A stretch of DNA of 25,970 nt, taken from contig DAITMB010000069.1 of NCBI GenBank assembly GCA_036835375.1, positions 1 through 25,970 on the forward strand, read 5' to 3'. This DNA is from JANQTF01 sp036835375. GTDB lineage: Bacteria; Bacteroidota; Bacteroidia; J057. The position numbers and the translations under genes are program-made. Each line of letters opens with the position of its first letter. Position 1 is the stretch's first letter. The notes under the pieces are model-generated. The model saw only the letters and a program-made list of their open reading frames with translations. It was not told where the DNA came from and searched no databases. Positions 24,705-25,970 of the stretch are shown here, one piece after another.

Positions 24705-24982
24705 GATGCGTAAATAAAATGACGGTAAAATTGACAGAAATAGAATGTCGAGTGAGTGTGTCGAATCAGCTTCGCGAGGAGCTACTCAGATGACATATTT
24801 GAATGACTTCAATGTCCTCAGTCTATTCTCGTTGGGCTTTCACGATTCTCCGCAACCACTTGTACAATTGTCTCATTCTCCGAAAGCACCAGGTATTTGC
24901 ACTGCATTTTTCGCTGGTATTCTTTATATTATGCTTCGGACTACCTCATTCTACTTACGCTTATTCCCACTCGCGAAACTGT
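24705..24982. promoter_or_regulatory. Divergent control region between aldB and the AraC regulator gene
   Basis: A 278-base gap that must carry promoters for both divergent genes. I see a perfect 8-base palindrome TTGTACAA at 24860-24867 and two copies of TGTCGA (24746-24751 and 24759-24764) spaced 13 bases. Both are too short to call an operator firmly. No exact TTTG/TAnnTTTG pair is present for either gene. Confidence 0.3.
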
Positions 24983-25870
24983 ATGGCTATCCATGAACGA
25001 GCTCCTTTGGTAGAGCACAGAAAGGCTTGGACGCTGGGCCAAGCTGAATTGAATCTTTACGAGACGAATGTTCCGTCTTATGAAGTGCCGCTGAAGTTTG
25101 GGGACACGGTGCTCACAAGCATGATTCGCGGAAAAAAGGTGATGCACCTTCGAGAAAATCGCCATTTCGACTATTTGCCCGGCGAAGCCCTCCTGATGCC
25201 AGCCGGAGAACCGATGTACATCGATTTTCCTGATGCGCAGGCAGAAGAACCAACCCAATGCCTCGCATTGACGATTTCATCCGAATTTATTCGAAACACC
25301 GTCGATCAATTCAATCAATACTTTCCGCGACTCGAAGAAGGCAGTGACTGGGAGCTGTATGACCAAAACTATCACTTCTCGAAGTCTGAAGACATGGTCA
25401 GCACCCTCCAGCGGATCATGAGCATCTTTCGAGAGGATCATGTCGCCAAGGACCACTTTGCGCAGCAGGCTTTGCAAGAATTATTACTGAGGGTGATGCA
25501 AACGAAAGCTCGGCATTTGCTCATTGATCATGCACATGCCCATGCTTCACATCATCGACTGGCTTTTGCGGTGACGTATATTCGAGAAAATTTGGACCAA
25601 GCCATTCATGTGGATGAGCTTTGTGACAAAGCCTGTTTGTCACGGGCGCAGTTTTTTAAAGCTTTCAAAAAAGAGCTGGGCGTCACCCCGGTGGACTTTG
25701 TAAACAGGGAGCGAATCAAGCGGGCCAAGCGCCTGCTCTCGCAGCCCGGCAAGACGATCACCGACGCTTGCTATGAGTGCGGATTCAATAGCTTGTCTTA
25801 TTTCAATCGGGTATTCCGGCGATGGACCGGCATGGCACCTACCAATTTTATGAAGAAGCACCACGCGTAG
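24983..25870 (+). CDS. AraC-family transcriptional regulator
   Basis: A 295-residue DNA-binding protein. The N-terminal cupin-like sensing part (about 1-180) includes FDYLPGEALLMPAGEPMYID, as in AraC regulators with the AraC_N domain. The C-terminal 100 residues form two helix-turn-helix units: IHVDELCDKACLSRAQFFKA followed by FKKELGVTPVDFVNRERI, and ITDACYECGFNSLSYFNRVF ahead of FRRWTGMAPTNF. It is transcribed away from aldB and probably activates it in response to an aldehyde or alcohol (inference from position). I chose the ATG at 24983; the frame stays open upstream to 24803, but that stretch has no resemblance to the family and lies in the shared promoter region. Confidence 0.9.
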   Translation: MAIHERAPLVEHRKAWTLGQAELNLYETNVPSYEVPLKFGDTVLTSMIRGKKVMHLRENRHFDYLPGEALLMPAGEPMYIDFPDAQAEEPTQCLALTISSEFIRNTVDQFNQYFPRLEEGSDWELYDQNYHFSKSEDMVSTLQRIMSIFREDHVAKDHFAQQALQELLLRVMQTKARHLLIDHAHAHASHHRLAFAVTYIRENLDQAIHVDELCDKACLSRAQFFKAFKKELGVTPVDFVNRERIKRAKRLLSQPGKTITDACYECGFNSLSYFNRVFRRWTGMAPTNFMKKHHA

Positions 25871-25889
25871 CAGGGGCGCGTATCTGAGA

Positions 25890-25970
25890 TTATCCCATAT
25901 TTTCCGCTAACAGTTCTGCAAGGTCCTTGACGACGACCTCAGCTTCCTTTTCGAAGTGCTTGATCCCATC
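25890..25970 (-). CDS. C-terminal fragment of an unidentified protein
   Basis: The last 26 codons and TAA stop of a minus-strand gene that enters from the right edge. The peptide begins DGIKHFEKEAEVVVKDLAEL and ends LLAENMG; it is an amphipathic, charged helix. This kind of C-terminal helix is seen in transaldolases and other sugar-metabolism enzymes, but the stretch is too short to assign. It converges on the AraC gene with a 19-base gap and no terminator between them. Confidence 0.5.
   Translation of the reverse strand, partial: DGIKHFEKEAEVVVKDLAELLAENMG

Noticed and set aside
24803..24982. 60-residue N-terminal extension of the AraC regulator with a membrane-like stretch
   Set aside because: It covers the divergent promoter region, is rich in Cys, His and Trp like non-coding translation, and family members begin near the ATG at 24983.
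1..25970. Search for CRISPR arrays, insertion sequences, integrases, toxin-antitoxin or defence genes
   Set aside because: No repeat-spacer pattern, transposase, terminal inverted repeat or recognisable defence protein is present; the window reads as ordinary chromosome.

Overview
The window looks like a chromosomal segment from a member of the Bacteroidota, plausibly Saprospiria or Cytophagia; the exact genus cannot be resolved by eye. The main pointers are two large secreted proteins that end in domains resembling type IX secretion (T9SS) sorting domains, promoter elements of the Bacteroidota type (TTTG, 19-21 bases, TAnnTTTG), weak or absent Shine-Dalgarno sequences, a small cysteine-rich lipoprotein, and a cytosolic helical-repeat protein of a kind I associate with this phylum. 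Nothing suggests a plasmid, prophage, insertion sequence, CRISPR array or genomic island. No tRNA or rRNA gene was found.

Layout. 1-111 is the 3' end of a B12-dependent ribonucleotide reductase gene, followed by a clear terminator. 337-3524 (minus) is a tight unit of a Kef-type cation/proton antiporter, a DUF72 protein and a small lipoprotein. argH (minus) lies behind it. 5244-9483 (plus) holds a DUF486 membrane protein, a DEAD-box RNA helicase with a DbpA-like RNA-binding domain, and a soluble PAS-PAS histidine kinase. A tandem universal stress protein (minus) diverges from a membrane-anchored lytic transglycosylase with an EF-hand loop (plus). kbl (minus) diverges from a secreted protein built of three tandem repeats (plus).

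14766-17895 (minus) reads STAS protein, ribonuclease Z, helical-repeat protein. 17996-19523 (plus) carries a YgjP-type metalloprotein and an RluA-type pseudouridine synthase, closed by a bidirectional terminator shared with a 930-residue kelch/T9SS protein (minus). The right end is an aldehyde-detoxification module: aldB-type dehydrogenase and a DUF779 protein (minus) divergent from an AraC-family regulator (plus). The last 81 bases are the 3' end of an unidentified minus-strand gene.

Most genes are housekeeping or stress functions: deoxynucleotide synthesis, arginine synthesis, threonine/glycine metabolism, RNA maturation and modification, envelope, ion homeostasis and aldehyde stress. I see no convincing new multi-gene system. 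The points most worth a second look are the repeat protein at 12756, the clamp-binding-like tail of the DUF72 protein, the strong hairpin between aldB and the DUF779 gene, and the EF-hand transglycosylase. Start codons were moved inward from the longest frame for the lipoprotein, argH, universal stress protein, transglycosylase, DUF779 and AraC genes; reasons are given in each entry.
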